A stretch of DNA of 64,000 nucleotides from Dichetophora obliterata (taxonomy: Eukaryota > Arthropoda > Insecta > Diptera > Sciomyzidae), in contig OY986437.1 in the NCBI GenBank assembly GCA_963920525.1, positions 30,955,063 to 31,019,062 on the forward strand, given 5' to 3'. Both the position numbers and the translations under genes were made by a program. The first letter of the stretch is position 1, and each line of letters begins with the position of its first letter. The notes beneath the pieces were generated by a model. The model saw only the letters and a list, made by a program, of their open reading frames with translations. It searched no databases and was not told where the DNA came from. Below, in pieces: positions 45,441 to 54,960 of the stretch.

Positions 45441-47801
45441 TGCTCAAACCATTTTCAAAAAGTTAATATTTATATCAATCACCTTAAGTTTCAACATAAA
45501 CTGCATGCTTGTTCAACCTTCAAGTGCAGTAACTGCCCACAGTTGTTTCAATCGATTTACGCTTTCAAACGTCATATTATTAAAAAACATGAAACTAATT
45601 TAGATGAACAATTTCACGCAGAGGTATCCGAAGCCATTGAAATTAATCAAATATTTCCAAGTCCTCAAACGAGAGACGCGAATTGTGTACGGACTGAGAT
45701 TAAAACGAAACATACCTTAGAAGAAATCAATGTGTTAGGATTTTTACTAAATTTATATGGAAAAATGTCGTTGCCTAGAAATATAGCTGAAGAAATTGCG
45801 AATGATCTTATGAGCTGCATTCTTAATCCCATAATATCTTTTATTGAGCAACAGTTAAGCGAAGTAAACATTGATGTTATACTTAAACTTGAAGACTTTA
45901 AAAATAAAATTAAAAATTTAAATTCAGAGTACCAGCTTAAAAAATTTTTACAGGAAAAAGACATTTTTACAGAGCCTGAACAATTTCTAATTGATGATTG
46001 TGTTACAATCGCAAATGTTTCTAATCTCCCAACAAAAGGAGTAATGTTACCAATTAAAGAAAATTTGAGGAGGTACTTAGAATTGCCAAATGTTTTAGAT
46101 TCAATGCTTGAAAAACTTCGTCAATCAGAATCCGAAAAAGATTTGACTAATATATGTCAGGGAACAGTTTGGAAAAGTAAGGTGGAATCGTTTAATGGAA
46201 AAACTGTTTTACCATATATTCTATACCAAGATGACTTTGAAGTTAATAACCCATTAGGTTCAAAAAGTGGTATACATAAGATATCAGCATTTTATTTAAC
46301 GTTTCCATTATTGCCACCTCAAAACTTTTCCAAACTTGAAAATATTCTCGTGTGTTGTTTAACGAAATCTTCTAGCATGGAATTTGGTAGTTCTTCGAAT
46401 TATGGACAACTTTGTTTAGTTTTGAAAGATTTGGAAGAGGAAGGTATTATAGTTAGATTAAATGGGATTCAACATGAAATACATCTTGTTTTAGCAACTA
46501 TTACAGGCGATAACTTAGGGCTTAATGGAGTACTTGGTTTTACAAAATGTTTTTCATCTAATTATTTCTGCAGAATATGCAAGGTTCATAGGAACGTCAG
46601 CCAAAGTCTCACTAAAGAAAATTCAAATCTTCTTAGAAACAAACAAAACTACTACAATGATTTAATTGAAAATAACTCATCCTTAACAGGAATAAGAGAG
46701 CCTTGTGCTTTTAACAATATTGACACATTTAATGTAACTGATGTTGTAACCGTTGATATAATGCACGACATATTTGAGGGTATATGTCACTCTGAATTAA
46801 GTCTAATTTTAAATTACTTCATTTCCGAAAAACGATATTTCAGTTTACAAGTACTAAATAACAGAAAATTAACTTTCACACATGCTCACAATGATTTAGC
46901 CAACTTATCTGCTGAAATAACAATTTCTCATCTGAATAATAAAAAATTAAAAATGTCCGCTACCGAAATGCAATGCTTTTTACACTATTTGCCGATATAT
47001 ATTGGCGACTTTGTTCCAAAAGGCGAGAGGGTGTGGAAACTTTTGATTTTACTTACAAAACTAGTGGAAATTGCTTCGTCACCATCTTTCAATGATGAAA
47101 AACTGATAGAATTTCAAGAGATTATTCAACAACATCACGATACTTACTTAAACATTTTTAAAACATATTTATTACCAAAACATCATTTTGTACTCCATTA
47201 CCCTACAGTCATAAAAAAACTTGGTCCTTTGAAACGATTGTGGGCAATGAGGTGTGAAGCGAAACATAAAGAACTTAAGTCATATTGTAATGTTATTACA
47301 TCAAGAAAAAATATCATTTTGAGTTTAGCCATGAAACTTCAATTTAATTTTGCATATCAACTTTTTGAAAAAAAACACAGTTTAAATGAAAGTCTTGACT
47401 ACAAGTCTGTGAAAGTTATCGATTTAAGTGAAAGGATAGATGTCAGTAATAGAAGTGCACTTAAATCATGCAATATAAAAGCGTTAAATTGTGTTAATAA
47501 ACTTTTAATTCACAATACTTTATATAAAATTAATGATGTAGTGGTTATAAAATATTTACACCATTATAAACTGTATCTAATACATTATATTATATGGACT
47601 CAGGGATTACCTTCTCTATTTCTTTGTGAAGAGTTACTAGTAAACAGTTTTGACTCACATTTTTATTGTTATAAAATAAGTAGACAACATAACAAACTTT
47701 TAACATTAATTGAACCACCGAATATAAGATTTCCGCCACTTCACATTATTACGCTTTCAAATAATGATTTTATAATAAAAATTAAACCACCTTTTGTATA
47801 G
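45408..47801 (+). CDS. Zinc-finger DDE-type transposase of the 10.7 kb element
   Basis: Intact 797-aa frame from the ATG at 45,408 (MENIKIYSCFLC). The open frame extends upstream to 45,282, but that part is the duplicated leader. Residues 8-60 carry two C2H2-like fingers (CFLCSNHF ... HLKFQH; CSNCPQLF ... HIIKKH). The catalytic-like core has LPYILYQDDFEVNNPLGS with SFYLTFPLLPP-type neighbours, LVLATITGDNLGLNGVLG, a CRICKVH cluster, VDIMHDIFEGICHSEL and LWAMRCEAKHKELK. Two Asp (YQDD, TGDN) and a Glu (DIFEG or CEAKH) are candidate DDE residues. The arrangement resembles the TNP2-type transposase family of CACTA-like elements. It probably excises and integrates the element in the nucleus. Catalytic assignments are inferred. 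Confidence 0.82.
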   Translation: MENIKIYSCFLCSNHFQKVNIYINHLKFQHKLHACSTFKCSNCPQLFQSIYAFKRHIIKKHETNLDEQFHAEVSEAIEINQIFPSPQTRDANCVRTEIKTKHTLEEINVLGFLLNLYGKMSLPRNIAEEIANDLMSCILNPIISFIEQQLSEVNIDVILKLEDFKNKIKNLNSEYQLKKFLQEKDIFTEPEQFLIDDCVTIANVSNLPTKGVMLPIKENLRRYLELPNVLDSMLEKLRQSESEKDLTNICQGTVWKSKVESFNGKTVLPYILYQDDFEVNNPLGSKSGIHKISAFYLTFPLLPPQNFSKLENILVCCLTKSSSMEFGSSSNYGQLCLVLKDLEEEGIIVRLNGIQHEIHLVLATITGDNLGLNGVLGFTKCFSSNYFCRICKVHRNVSQSLTKENSNLLRNKQNYYNDLIENNSSLTGIREPCAFNNIDTFNVTDVVTVDIMHDIFEGICHSELSLILNYFISEKRYFSLQVLNNRKLTFTHAHNDLANLSAEITISHLNNKKLKMSATEMQCFLHYLPIYIGDFVPKGERVWKLLILLTKLVEIASSPSFNDEKLIEFQEIIQQHHDTYLNIFKTYLLPKHHFVLHYPTVIKKLGPLKRLWAMRCEAKHKELKSYCNVITSRKNIILSLAMKLQFNFAYQLFEKKHSLNESLDYKSVKVIDLSERIDVSNRSALKSCNIKALNCVNKLLIHNTLYKINDVVVIKYLHHYKLYLIHYIIWTQGLPSLFLCEELLVNSFDSHFYCYKISRQHNKLLTLIEPPNIRFPPLHIITLSNNDFIIKIKPPFV

Positions 47802-48141
47802 TTTAAATATAACAATGCTTTTTTCTTTTGCAAAATGTTTAATGTTAATAATACGAAAGAAAAACCTATTTTTAATCAAACTTTTAATTGTTGGTATCAT
47901 GTGGTAACTATTATTAACTATATTATTGTCATTAGTCATATAAGTTTTTTATAGAACATACTATAAGATAAGTGATCTAAAAAAGTAATAGGTAATAAAA
48001 CCACATTTTAAATTACAAAACTTATTCGTCTTTGTTTTATTTATTTCGATTTGTTTATGTATTTAGTTGGTTATTTACTCCAAAAATTTAGTTTCATTAA
48101 CTACATTAAAGTAGAAAAATGATCTAACGGATTGGATACAT

Positions 48142-48550
48142 TTTCTAAAATAAGTAGTTGTTTTTCCAACTCTAAAGTAGATATGGTATCAAAGTAAATA
48201 GTTTCTTTTTCTAAAATATTTAGGTGCCGTTCCTACTCTTAAGTAAGAAATCCATCTAAATAGTTAGACAAATTTTCTAAAATAAGTAGTTGATGTTCCA
48301 ATTCTAAAGAAGATATTCTATCAAAACAAATAGTTTACTTTTCTAAAATATGTAGGTGCCGTTCCTACTCTTAAGTGAGTAAGCATTCAAAATAATTAAG
48401 CCCATTTTCTAAAATAAGTAGTTGTTTTTCCAATTCTAGAGTAGATATGTTATCAAAATAAATAGATGATTTTGTGAAAATATGTCGGTGCCGTTTCTAC
48501 TCTTAAGTAGGCAATGCCGTCTAAATAATAATATAATTTTTCTACACTTA
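48142..48550 (+). repeat. Subterminal tandem array, ~131 bp period
   Basis: TTTCTAAAATAAGTAGTTG recurs at 48,142, 48,274 and 48,405, and each unit also has TCTAAAGTAGATAT, TTTCTAAAATAT-TAGGTGCCGTT and CCTACTCTTAAGT. More than three units end about 280 bp from the right terminus. Arrays like this near the ends of CACTA-type elements serve as transposase-binding sites; that use here is inferred. Confidence 0.75.
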
Positions 48551-48831
48551 GAAAGTGGCTTACCTACTTTGAAGTGGATATTGCTGCAAAAATAAATTGT
48601 CAATTCTTCTAATTAACTATGTGTCTTATCTAATTTATGATTGAAAATACACCTAAAGACTTAGGTGCTTTATTTACTCTCGCAGTTAGAGTACCTAATT
48701 CAATTCTAATATTTTAACATTTTGGAATTTATAGAGCACCTAAACAAATTCGTTGACTGAAAATCACCGGATTAATTTAGCTGAATTTTCTACATTTTTA
48801 GGTAAAATTTCTACTCCTTTTTTTCTGTGCA

Positions 48832-50827
48832 GTTATCAACCAACCAGCACGCATAGACGAAAGGGAAATCGGTTGAAATGGCACTACATTCCCTAGTAGT
48901 AACCATAGAAAAAGCCCTCCACCACAAGGAATACGCACTCGTGGCGTTTCTAGATATCTCAGGTGCATTCAACAATGTATCAACCACCGCAATCCTTAGT
49001 GGATTACTTGCAATAGAGGCACCACCGGCAATAAACCTTTGGTTAGACAAGTTGCTAAGCTGCAGAAAGGTGCGGGCTGAGTGGTGCACTAAATCCATGG
49101 TAAGGGAAACTCTCAGTGGGACACCCCAGGGAGGGGTCCTCTCGCCACTACTATGGAATCTTGTAGTTAATGAACTACTCGAAAAGTTCGCATGTAGAGC
49201 CCCGAGGATAACTGCCTATGCAGACGACATAAGCATTATTATAGTAGGGAAATGTCTATCAACAGTAAGCTCCATAATGGAGAGCACACTCAAAGATGTA
49301 CTTAGATGGTCAAATTCAGTCGGTCTTAGTATTAACGCAGAGAAAACGGATCTGGTTCTGTTCACGAAAAGGCACAAGATACCACAGTGGATACCACCGA
49401 AATTGAACGATATACGTCTCATACCGAAAACTCACACAAAATATCTAGGAGTCGTCCTGGACAGCAAGCTGTCATGGAAAACCAACGTGGAAGAAAGGGT
49501 GAAGAAATCCACCATTGCACTATACACATCCAAAAAGATGCTAGGCAGTACTTGGGGTCTCTCACCCTTTATGATGCACTGGATCTATGTAACGGTAGTG
49601 CGTCCTATTCTACTCTATGGGATTATTGTGTGGTGGCCGGCTGTGAACAAATCAACATTCCTCAGGCACTTGGAGAAAACTCAGCGGCAGGCAGTGCTAT
49701 GCATCACGGGGGCACTGAAGTCAACTCCAACTAAAGCGCTTGAAACCATTCTAAGAATGGACCCCTTGGACATACACGCAAAACTAATAGCCGGAAAAAC
49801 GGCACAACGCCTTACGGCAGCAGGCAACATGCACATTCAAAATTTTGGACATTGTACAATCGGAAAGGATCTACTTAGTAGCACGGACTACATGGTACCT
49901 CGCACGATAGTCAATTCCAAAGTACGAACTCTTCTGGGACCAAACGACTGGTGCAAAGGTATGGAAAGAGCACAGCAGGCGGTCAACATATTTACCGACG
50001 GCTCCAAAATGCCTACGGGGGTAGGTGCGGCGGTGTATTGCGCAGACCCTAATATAAGGCAGCCATATAAACTGCCGAACCACTGCAGCATCTTCCAGGC
50101 GGAAGTATTTGCCATAAGGAAGGCTGCTGAGATAGCCCTCAGCATGGACACACAACACTCTAACATCAACATTTTCGTTGACAGTCAAGCGGCGATCAAA
50201 TCCATGCGCTCCGCTAGCATCAAGTCCAAAAGTGTCTTGGCTGGCAGAGATGCACTAGATGCACTATGCGCTTCGAAAAAAGTGCGCATCTACTGGGTCC
50301 CTAGCCACCAGGGCATTGAGGGAAACGAGATGGCAGATGGTTTAGCAAAGGAAGGCGCCGGGCTGGAATCAGAACTCGCAGAACATGTACATACTCCGCT
50401 ACAAGAGTTGTACAGGAACCTCGAAAGAAGAGCCACACTAGCAGTGAATCGTAGATGGAGAGATACGACATCGTGCAAAATCTCGAAAATCATGTGCAAT
50501 GCACAATGCGAAAAACGAACTCTGTTCATCTTGGCACGCCCGCGCAAAGATTGCAGGACACTAGTGAGCATGCTCACTGGTCACTGCATGACGGCAGCCC
50601 ACGTGAGGAAGCTTGGCATCACCACGGATGACAACTGCAGGAAGTGCAAGGAACAGGGCATAGTGGAGACCCTGGAGCACCTACTCTGCACATGCCCCGC
50701 CCTACTTAGATCGAGACTAAAATACCTAGGCTCATCGACATTCCCGTCGCTTAAAGATGCAGCCAGGGTGTCTCTAGAATCCCTCCTAAGGTTTGCGAAC
50801 TCAACGCAAATCTTTAAAGACTTTTAA
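48832..50827 (+). pseudogene. LOA/I-like LINE ORF2, RT and RNase H half
   Basis: Continues ORF2 from 38,100. One TAG at 48,854-48,856 replaces the Tyr expected after NQHA; from 48,857 on the frame is open to its natural stop at 50,825. RT motif A is VAFLDISGAFNNV, motif B SGTPQGGVLSPLLW and motif C ITAYADDISIII. An RNase H domain follows with its acidic residues in NIFTDGSKMPTG, FQAEVFAIRKA, FVDSQAAI and GNEMADGLAKEG. The C-terminus has a CCHC-like cluster (CRKCKEQGIVETLEHLLCTC). A 650-codon stretch without a break implies a fairly recent insertion. Confidence 0.92.
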
Positions 50828-50942
50828 AACAAACACAAAGGTTCCTTTTGTTCGCTACCGGTACCACTAAGGACCTGAATTGGTCTATGTGAGCCTTCAC
50901 GAAGGCATCCGGTTTAACCTAACCTAACCTAAGAAATAGCTG
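50828..50942 (+). repeat. LINE 3' UTR with CCTAA-type tail and target duplication
   Basis: A 100 bp 3' UTR ends TTTAACCTAACCTAACC, then the right copy of the 13 bp duplication TAAGAAATAGCTG. The tail is three CCTAA units, the complement of the TTAGG motif typical of many insect telomeres, instead of poly-A. Confidence 0.8.
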
Positions 50943-51005
50943 GTTCGATAAAAAGTCCACTTACACTACGAACCCTTGGTAATGTTTTATGCACCCTGTA
51001 TGTAG

Positions 51006-51259
51006 GTAATCGCAGCCAAGCTCATAGCAAAGCCTTATTGCATCATCTCTACAAACTTAAATTTGCAACTTTAGAGCAAATATTGAGAAGCAGCATAAGC
51101 AAAGACACATACAATTGAAAAACACCCCCCAACAAAGGCCAGCAAATTTCTTTTTTATTACAACTTTCTATTAAATTAAACACAATTCGTGAACAATAAA
51201 CAAATTTCAAGTTCCTAAGAACTCTTGCCTTTTAATTTTGGTTTTGTCGCTGACTTTAC
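51006..51259. other. Short non-coding spacer
   Basis: Between the LINE flank and the helicase relic; AT-rich, with possible decayed Helitron 3' sequence on the minus strand. Nothing else seen. Confidence 0.4.
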
Positions 51260-51589
51260 ACTCTTGAGAATGCTTCATATGCCATTCCCAATGCAAATAT
51301 CTACAACTGCTTGAGCGAGTGTTAATCGTTGCGATCTATGAATACTAATCGCATAAGCAAGTTGTAGTGGAATTTGCTTGCGAGTAAAATTGTTTGATCC
51401 TTTTTTAAATAATACTACAACAGGAGGAATAGGTATTACATTAGAGTTGTTGTATTTTGGTCCAGAATAATTGGGAAACTTGACCAAAAAGCTCAAAGGA
51501 AATTCTTCTATAAATCGGCACTTTCGCAATGGTTATAAACAACTTCAACAACCTCACCGATGCAGCTATTGAACAGACCAGCTGAAGTA
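51260..51589 (-). pseudogene. Helitron helicase, C-terminal fragment
   Basis: Pif1-type helicase end of a Helitron. Reading leftward on the minus strand: SAGLFNSCIGEVVEVVYNH, FLVKFPNYSGPKYNNSNV, FTRKQIPLQLAYAISIHRSQ (the ...A-TIHKSQG motif), LTLAQAVVDICIGNG, then YEAFSRV after a frame change. Helitron helicase unwinds DNA during rolling-circle transposition. The preceding part is across the pogo insertion at 54,243. Frame changes near 51,505 and 51,280 make it inactive. Confidence 0.85.
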
Positions 51590-54242
51590 GGGGAAGCCCG
51601 GGCAAGGCGAATATGTTAAGAAAAAGGCTAAAAAAACACAAATTTCTAATCAACTACAGACTTTTTATTATTAATTTGCACTTTAGTTAATCATCTTTGG
51701 AAAATGCTAGTAAAAACTTTAAAACTTAAGCAACTTCGAAATAAATTTTTTATAACAAAAATAAGTGGCTATTATCCGTTTTGCCCGGCCCCCACGGGTA
51801 AAATGTATACACCCCAGGGCAAAAAGGATAAGTAGATCAATTGGTGTTTTAGTCTTCGCACTCATCACAGTAGTAGCTGTCTAACCCTGAATAAGAAGTG
51901 CAGTTCTCGTGTGCCCACCTCTTGCATTGGTTGCATTCTATCCAATCTTCGATAGGCGGTTCAATCTATACTTCTGAGCACACTAAACATACTAATTTTT
52001 TATCCTTCCAATTTTTATTGTTAGACTTCTTTACTATTTTATGTTTAGTAGAACCGACCAAATCTGATGTATTGGTGTTTTTGCATATAGATTTTCCAGA
52101 ACCTACCAAATAAGATTTTTTTTGTTTTTTATGAGCTAATTTACAGAGGCCTGCTAGCTCAGTTATTTTTGTCTTTTTATCATTAGATTTTTTAAATTTT
52201 TTAGCTTGCTCTTCTTTAACAGAAGAAGATGTCAACACCTCTGATTTTTGCCTCCTCTGTTTTCGATTTGTTTTTGGAGCAGCCATGGTTGGTATGGGTC
52301 TGATTTGCAACGGTGTAAGGCTATGTTTCACTACTTTTAATGGATTGTTTTCAGCTGGACAACCATAGTTGACAGAGCATCAGTAGTATTCGATGTTGCG
52401 TCATTGACAAGGTGGTCAGTCACTGTTGACAGAGCATCCGTAGTGTTAGATGATGCGTCATTTATAGGTTGGTCAGTCATAGTGGAAGGAGAAAAATCTT
52501 CATCCCCAAATACATTTGGATTATAGGGCCAAATTCCCGGTTTATTAAATCCACTTGTTGCATTCTGAACTGAAGCACTTTTGACGTAAGCTCCACCAAA
52601 TAGTTTTGCCATGTCATACTGATTCACGATTCTGCCTGGGTGACTCTTTTGAAACGTGTTCAACTCTTGCTCAAAATACTTTTTTAAAGGTCCATAAACG
52701 GCCACGTCTAGTGGTTGCATTCGGTTTGTAGTGTGTGGTGCGAATGATAAAAATATTATGTTATTTTTTGATGCAAACTCTAAAGCTGGATAAAACTTGT
52801 GCGATTCATGGTTATCAAGCAATAGTAGCACTTTTCTGTCCTCACTTGGGTGAACTTTTTCGGCAAAAAAGTGCAACCAGCTTAAAAAAGCCACTTCGTG
52901 GATCCAGCCGTTGTCTGTGACGGTAGCTTGTGAGCCTGGGGGCGCACCATCTAATAGTCTTTCCTGCATTCGTTTGCGTGCGAATATAAAAAAAGGTGGT
53001 ATAAATGTACCTGCTGCGTTACAGCAGCATATGACAGTAGTTAGCTGAGCTCTTTCTGTACTCCTTATGACGCCGACTTGTTTTTTTCCTTTAATAGACA
53101 GGACTTTCGGTGGTTTTGTTGTGCTACTCTTTATGCCGGTCTCATCCATGTTATAAATATCGGTTGCATCAAGGATGTATTTTTCTACAAAAACCCGATA
53201 ATTGGTATAAAACAACTCAACTTGGGGTCTGTTGAAACCTCTTGTTCTTGCCAGAGATGTTGGCTCCGGTGATCTGAGTACAATTTCTGGATGTAAACTC
53301 TTGAAACCAGAAAACCAGTCATTACCCACTTTGCCATTTTTAAAGGGATTAGCGATATTATTTTTTGTTGCATATTGATACACCAGTTCTAAGAAATCTG
53401 CACGAGTTAGGCCAAAAAACAGGCTGTCTAATTTTTTCAAGTATTCACATAGCTCTTTCTCTTGATCTGGTGAAAAAACCGTTGTAAATCTACCCAGTTT
53501 CTTTGACGTGTTTCCTGATTTTGCATATGTCGATGCAAAGTTGTAAATGGAATTCCAAATTCAGAAGCGGTAGATTTAATAGATTTACCCGCTTCTTTTA
53601 CAGCTTTTATGGCTTTCTGAAGTGATTCTTCTGACCATGCTCCTCGATTACTTTTGCGTTTGTATTTAAACACCATCTAAAACAAAATAATCATGTTTTT
53701 AATGTAATAGTAATATTGACACTAATTACTCACATACTTCTATACCTATATGCTATACCTATATGCTAGACATAAAAATATTATCGAACTTACCGGGCAA
53801 AACGGATAGCTATCCATCTTGCCCATATCCATCTTGCCCAAAGATATTTAAAGTTGTATTAGCTAATACAGACTAACAGACTAATATTTAAAGTTGTATT
53901 AGCCTACTGTTAAACTTCTTCCGACGAATGAAAAGTAACAAACACAAATCAAACTTAAAAAAACATACAATCGATTAAACAGAGTCTATTCGTTAACATT
54001 TAACACATAATTAAAAAAAATAATATACATACCTTGGCAAAAACCGTAACAAAACATCAAAGAACTTTTCTTTTTATTTTTACAACAAATGACCGCGTCT
54101 ATTGTTTTCTTTGAACTGTCATGGCGCTGCTGAGTTGCTGCTTTACCGACACGAGCTCGTCCAATAGTGCCACCTATTGTAAGTATTGAATAAAATCAAG
54201 TATTCGTCTTACCCACACTACGCATCTTGACCGGGCTTCCCC
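51590..54242 (-). mobile_element. pogo/Tigger-like element, 2653 bp
   Basis: The ends are GGGGAAGCCCGG and its inverse, followed by CAAG-type bases, with TA on each side (51,588-51,589 and 54,243-54,244). The TA target is that of the Tc1/mariner/pogo group. It lies inside the Helitron helicase relic. One degraded transposase gene runs leftward. Confidence 0.93.
51850..53676 (-). pseudogene. pogo-like transposase with C-terminal zinc cluster
   Basis: Starts MVFKYKRKSNRGAWSEESL (53,676) with a psq-type helix-turn-helix (SIKSTASEFGIPFTTLHRH). A one-base frame change near 53,505 leads into GRFTTVFSPDQEKELCEYL and KKLDSLFFGLTRADFLELV, the CENP-B-like second DNA-binding region. The DDE_1 core has its Asp residues in DIYNMDETG, LLLLDNHESH and TNRMQPLDVAVY. 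Two near-identical 24-codon repeats (NDASSNTTDALSTVTD) follow. Another frame change near 52,335 joins the Lys-rich tail, and a TAG at 51,966 interrupts before EPPIEDWIECNQCKRWAHENC ... YYCDEC, a PHD-like cluster. Three lesions make it a pseudogene. Confidence 0.88.
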
Positions 54243-54412
54243 TAAAAAGATTTTGCCTCAAAATAGCTTGTGAAACTTACATAGATATAACTTTGGGCTT
54301 AAACCTCTTGCATCGTCGGAGGAGGCTAACAACGCTCGTGGGTCATTGTGTTAAGCATTGATGATTGTTACAGCATTTCCAACATTTCTGAGCATCTCAG
54401 TGTTATTTTTTC
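54243..54412 (-). pseudogene. Helitron helicase, middle fragment
   Basis: The minus strand encodes MLRNVGNAVTIINA and HNDPRALLASSDDARGLSPKLYLCK, the region before the membrane-distal helicase motif in Helitron proteins. It joins 58,234 on its upstream side when the MULE and one 8 bp duplication are removed, and 51,589 on its downstream side when the pogo element is removed. One stop (after IINA) is present. Confidence 0.75.
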
Positions 54413-54419
54413 GGGTCTA

Positions 54420-54690
54420 TGAAATAACTCCCACGAAATAAGTCCCACTTTTAAAAATGAAATAAGTCCCACCAAAAATTACTATTTTGAAAGTGGGAGT
54501 TATTTCGTTTTTAAAAGTAGGACTTATTTCGTCAATTGGTGGGACTTATTTCGTTACGCATTTTTATTTTAAATGGGACTTATTTCGTTTTGAGTGGGAA
54601 TAAATTCGTTTTGTAAAGTGGGAGTTATTTCATACCCCTAAATTTATATTTTGGTGGGATTTATTTCGTTTTAAGTGGGACCTATTTCAT
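54420..54690. repeat. MULE left subterminal repeats
   Basis: Six or more units of a GTGGGA-TTATTTCGTTTT word, in both orientations, occur in 270 bp. The right end (58,030-58,215) has at least five more. Dense repeated words at both ends suggest multiple transposase-binding sites. Confidence 0.8.
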
Positions 54691-54960
54691 TTTCATAATG
54701 TTGCATTTTAAGTGAATGCTTAATAATTTTTGCCGTTATTTGTTGCTCTTCACGTTGTTTCTCATTGAATTTCATAATGTTCTTTTTGTTGCTTTTAAAA
54801 AAAAATTTATTGTATTGTAGAATATGCTTTCGAAAAGTTCCGTTATTTCTTGCTCTTTACGAAATGAATGGTATTGTTTCAAATTTGTTGTTAAGTGTGC
54901 TAGTTTACAAGACGTTATCATTATATTGATTAGTTAAGTTTGTGAATTTCAATAGTGAAC

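Larger units (their letters stand above)
38103..48829 (+). mobile_element. 10.7 kb two-gene DNA transposon, CMC-like
   Basis: The ends are CACAGAAAA and its inverse, flanked by CA (38,101-38,102 and 48,830-48,831). Deleting the element with one CA joins the LINE ORF2 as TSI-QLSTNQHA in frame, so both borders are fixed to the base. It contains two plus-strand genes without internal stops: the nine-exon SAM-like gene (38,521-45,122) and the zinc-finger DDE-type gene (45,408-47,801). Left and right subterminal regions share TTAGGTAA/CACCTAA words and TTTCTAC words, and a ~131 bp array lies at 48,142-48,550. The CAC start and 2 bp duplication suggest the CACTA/Mirage/Chapaev group. Introns host smaller repeats, which shows an extended residence of this lineage. 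Confidence 0.9.
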
